Source: Bacteroidota bacterium (GTDB taxonomy: Bacteria; Bacteroidota; Bacteroidia; Bacteroidales; B39-G9). Taken from it: a stretch of 5,248 nt of DNA. The position numbers and the translations under genes were made by a program. Under the pieces are notes generated by a model, which searched no databases, was not told the DNA's origin, and saw only the letters and a program-made list of their open reading frames with translations. The first letter of the stretch is position 1, and each line of letters opens with the position of its first letter. This document shows, piece by piece, positions 3,690 through 5,248 of the stretch. The DNA lies in assembly GCA_030592465.1 (NCBI GenBank), contig JAUVJB010000213.1, positions 1-5,248 of the forward strand. The letters are read 5' to 3'.

Positions 3690-5248
3690 TCAATTATGAA
3701 CTTTTACAATATCTTTTTTTTGTAAAATAAGAGCAGTGCGACAGGGTATATATAATTTTAGATAATGCTGAGAATTTATCTTCCCCGAAGCTTGCGAAAA
3801 GTATGTTAGTGAATTATCAATTCTATTAAAGCCTCCAGATCTATTATCATCGCTGTTAAGAATTATTTTGTATTTTGAAGGAATAACGGGAAAACCGTAA
3901 TCGCTAAATGAAGTTGAAGGATTAAAATTAAAAACACAGAATAAATTACCACGAGTAAAAGCCAGAACTTGGTCGTTTTTATTAGCCAAAATAAGGTCGA
4001 TTGTATTATTAGGAGATAAATCGTTTTCTGAAATAAGTTTTAACATATCATTATCAAAATTGAGTAAATATTGATATTTTAGATTCTTATCGTAAGCTAA
4101 ATTCCATTGACGTCGTGCATATTTATACGACCAATTATTACCTTCACGGGGAAAGTCAATCCACTCGGGATGTCCAAATTCGTTTCCCATGAAATTAAGA
4201 TAAGCACCGCCGTTAGTAACAAAAGTTATTAATCTAATCATTTTATGTAAAGCAATTCCTCTATCAATAATTATATTTTGAGAATTTTTGTTCATTGCAA
4301 AATACATTTCTTTATCAACCAAGCGGAACATAATAGTTTTATCGCCCACAAGAGCTTGGTCGTGCGATTCGCAATAACTTACAGTTTTTTCGTCTTTACG
4401 TTTATTTGTTAATTCATGAAATATTTCCTCAACATTCCAATTCTCATCAGTTTTTCCCTTAATTGTTTTAATCCAAAAATCGGGGACACCCATTGCAAGT
4501 CTGAAATCAAATCCGAGTCCGCCATCATCAATAGGCATTGCTATTCCTGGATATCCGCTCATTTCTTCGGCAATAGTTAATGTATTTTTATTAATATTTT
4601 TAATAAGCTTATTTGCAAGAATAAAATATGTTATTGCATCTTCGTCTTGATTTCCATCAAAATAATCATTATAGCTGATAAAATCGCGAGATAAACCATG
4701 GTCGAGATATAACATACTGGTAACTCCATCGAACCGAAAACCATCGAAATGATATTCTTCTAACCAAAATTTTATGTTAGATAATAAAAAGTGCAATACA
4801 TCATTTTTTCCGTAATCGAAACATAATGAATCCCAAGCAACATGCTCACGTCTATATCCATTATGAAAAAATTGATAAGGAGTGCCGTCGTACTTTGCAA
4901 TTCCTTCAATTTCGTTTTTAACAGCATGAGAATGAACTAAATCCATAATTATGGCAATGCCCATACCATGAGCTTCATCTATGAGTTTTTTTAATTCATC
5001 GGGAGTTCCAAATCGTGAAGAAACAGCGAAAAAGTTTGAGACATGATACCCGAAAGAACCATAATAAGGATGTTCTTGAATTGCCATTAATTGTATTACA
5101 TTGTATCCTGACTTTTTTATTTTTGGCAAGATGTTTTCTCTGAATTCGTCGAAACTGCCCACTTTTTCCTCTTGGGTTGCCATTCCAATGTGAGCCTCAT
5201 AAATATATGGTATTTTGGATATTTTTTTTTGCTTATCATTTTCCCAAA
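3690..5248 (-). CDS. glgB: 1,4-alpha-glucan branching enzyme, 5' end outside window
   Basis: The enzyme (EC 2.4.1.18) cuts an alpha-1,4 chain and rejoins it in alpha-1,6 linkage to branch glycogen in the cytoplasm. Motifs identify the GH13_8 (eukaryotic-like) subtype. Numbered from the internal Met at 5183 they are: region I DLVHSH (81-86), region II GFRFDGVTSMLYLDHG (148-163) with nucleophile D152, region III TIAEEMSG (203-210) with acid/base E206, and region IV CESHDQALVGDKT (271-283) with D275. MGNEFGHPEWIDFPREGNNW follows, and the C-terminal beta domain ends near KKDIVKVHN. The frame is open upstream of 5183 for 21 more codons to the window edge and reads YIYEAHIGMATQEEKVGSF across that Met, a conserved start of the barrel. 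The true start and the N-terminal carbohydrate-binding (CBM48) domain, perhaps 130-180 residues, therefore lie outside. The stop is TGA at 3690-3692. Confidence 0.95.
   Translation of the reverse strand, partial: WENDKQKKISKIPYIYEAHIGMATQEEKVGSFDEFRENILPKIKKSGYNVIQLMAIQEHPYYGSFGYHVSNFFAVSSRFGTPDELKKLIDEAHGMGIAIIMDLVHSHAVKNEIEGIAKYDGTPYQFFHNGYRREHVAWDSLCFDYGKNDVLHFLLSNIKFWLEEYHFDGFRFDGVTSMLYLDHGLSRDFISYNDYFDGNQDEDAITYFILANKLIKNINKNTLTIAEEMSGYPGIAMPIDDGGLGFDFRLAMGVPDFWIKTIKGKTDENWNVEEIFHELTNKRKDEKTVSYCESHDQALVGDKTIMFRLVDKEMYFAMNKNSQNIIIDRGIALHKMIRLITFVTNGGAYLNFMGNEFGHPEWIDFPREGNNWSYKYARRQWNLAYDKNLKYQYLLNFDNDMLKLISENDLSPNNTIDLILANKNDQVLAFTRGNLFCVFNFNPSTSFSDYGFPVIPSKYKIILNSDDNRSGGFNRIDNSLTYFSQASGKINSQHYLKLYIPCRTALILQKKDIVKVHN

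Noticed and set aside
575..5248. Alternative genetic code (TGA read as sense)
   Set aside because: TGA serves as a normal stop at the end of both the toxin gene and glgB, and the intact genes need no recoding.

Overview
The window is very AT-rich and looks like chromosome of a member of the Bacteroidota. Three things suggest this. Start codons lack Shine-Dalgarno sequences. Two upstream regions fit the Bacteroidota sigma-ABfr promoter (TTTG, 19-21 bases, TAnnTTTG). The proteins (a branching enzyme with the GH13_8 motif set, an intracellular GH13 amylase, a toxin-first HigBA-like pair) are of types common in that phylum. No rRNA or other marker is present, so the assignment is inference. All convincing genes lie on the minus strand and use the standard bacterial code.

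Right half (1982-5248): a two-gene alpha-glucan block read right to left. The first gene encodes a 1,4-alpha-glucan branching enzyme (glgB). It runs off the right edge: the reading frame stays open to base 5248, and the first in-window ATG (5183) lies inside the conserved catalytic barrel. Ten bases after its stop begins a complete 565-residue GH13 alpha-amylase without a signal peptide. Together they suggest an intracellular glycogen or maltodextrin operon, one enzyme adding alpha-1,6 branches and the other cutting alpha-1,4 links. More pathway genes may lie beyond the right edge.

Middle (1219-1981): no intact gene. It holds a 76-codon N-terminal piece of a transposase-like protein that still has a good promoter, a short plus-strand peptide remnant that may be another mobile-element tail, a 20-bp inverted repeat and a run of 7-bp tandem repeats. 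It reads as a graveyard of mobile elements.

Left (575-1218): a compact type II toxin-antitoxin module. A RelE/HigB (Gp49-like) toxin comes first and an XRE-type antitoxin second, overlapping by ATGA. The promoter sits almost on the toxin start codon and is overlaid by 10-bp direct repeats, a natural autoregulatory operator.

Far left (1-574): non-coding and rich in repeats. The most interesting object is a roughly 296-bp interval (240-535) bounded by 14-bp perfect inverted repeats. It contains an 18-bp-stem hairpin, a degenerate third copy of that hairpin's arm and a 20-bp perfect palindrome, and resembles a MITE-like non-autonomous element. A GC-rich palindromic fragment at 1-50 looks like part of a different dispersed repeat. 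I found no CRISPR array, tRNA or clearly new enzyme system. The best candidates for something undescribed are the inverted-repeat element and the promoter-operator of the toxin-antitoxin module.
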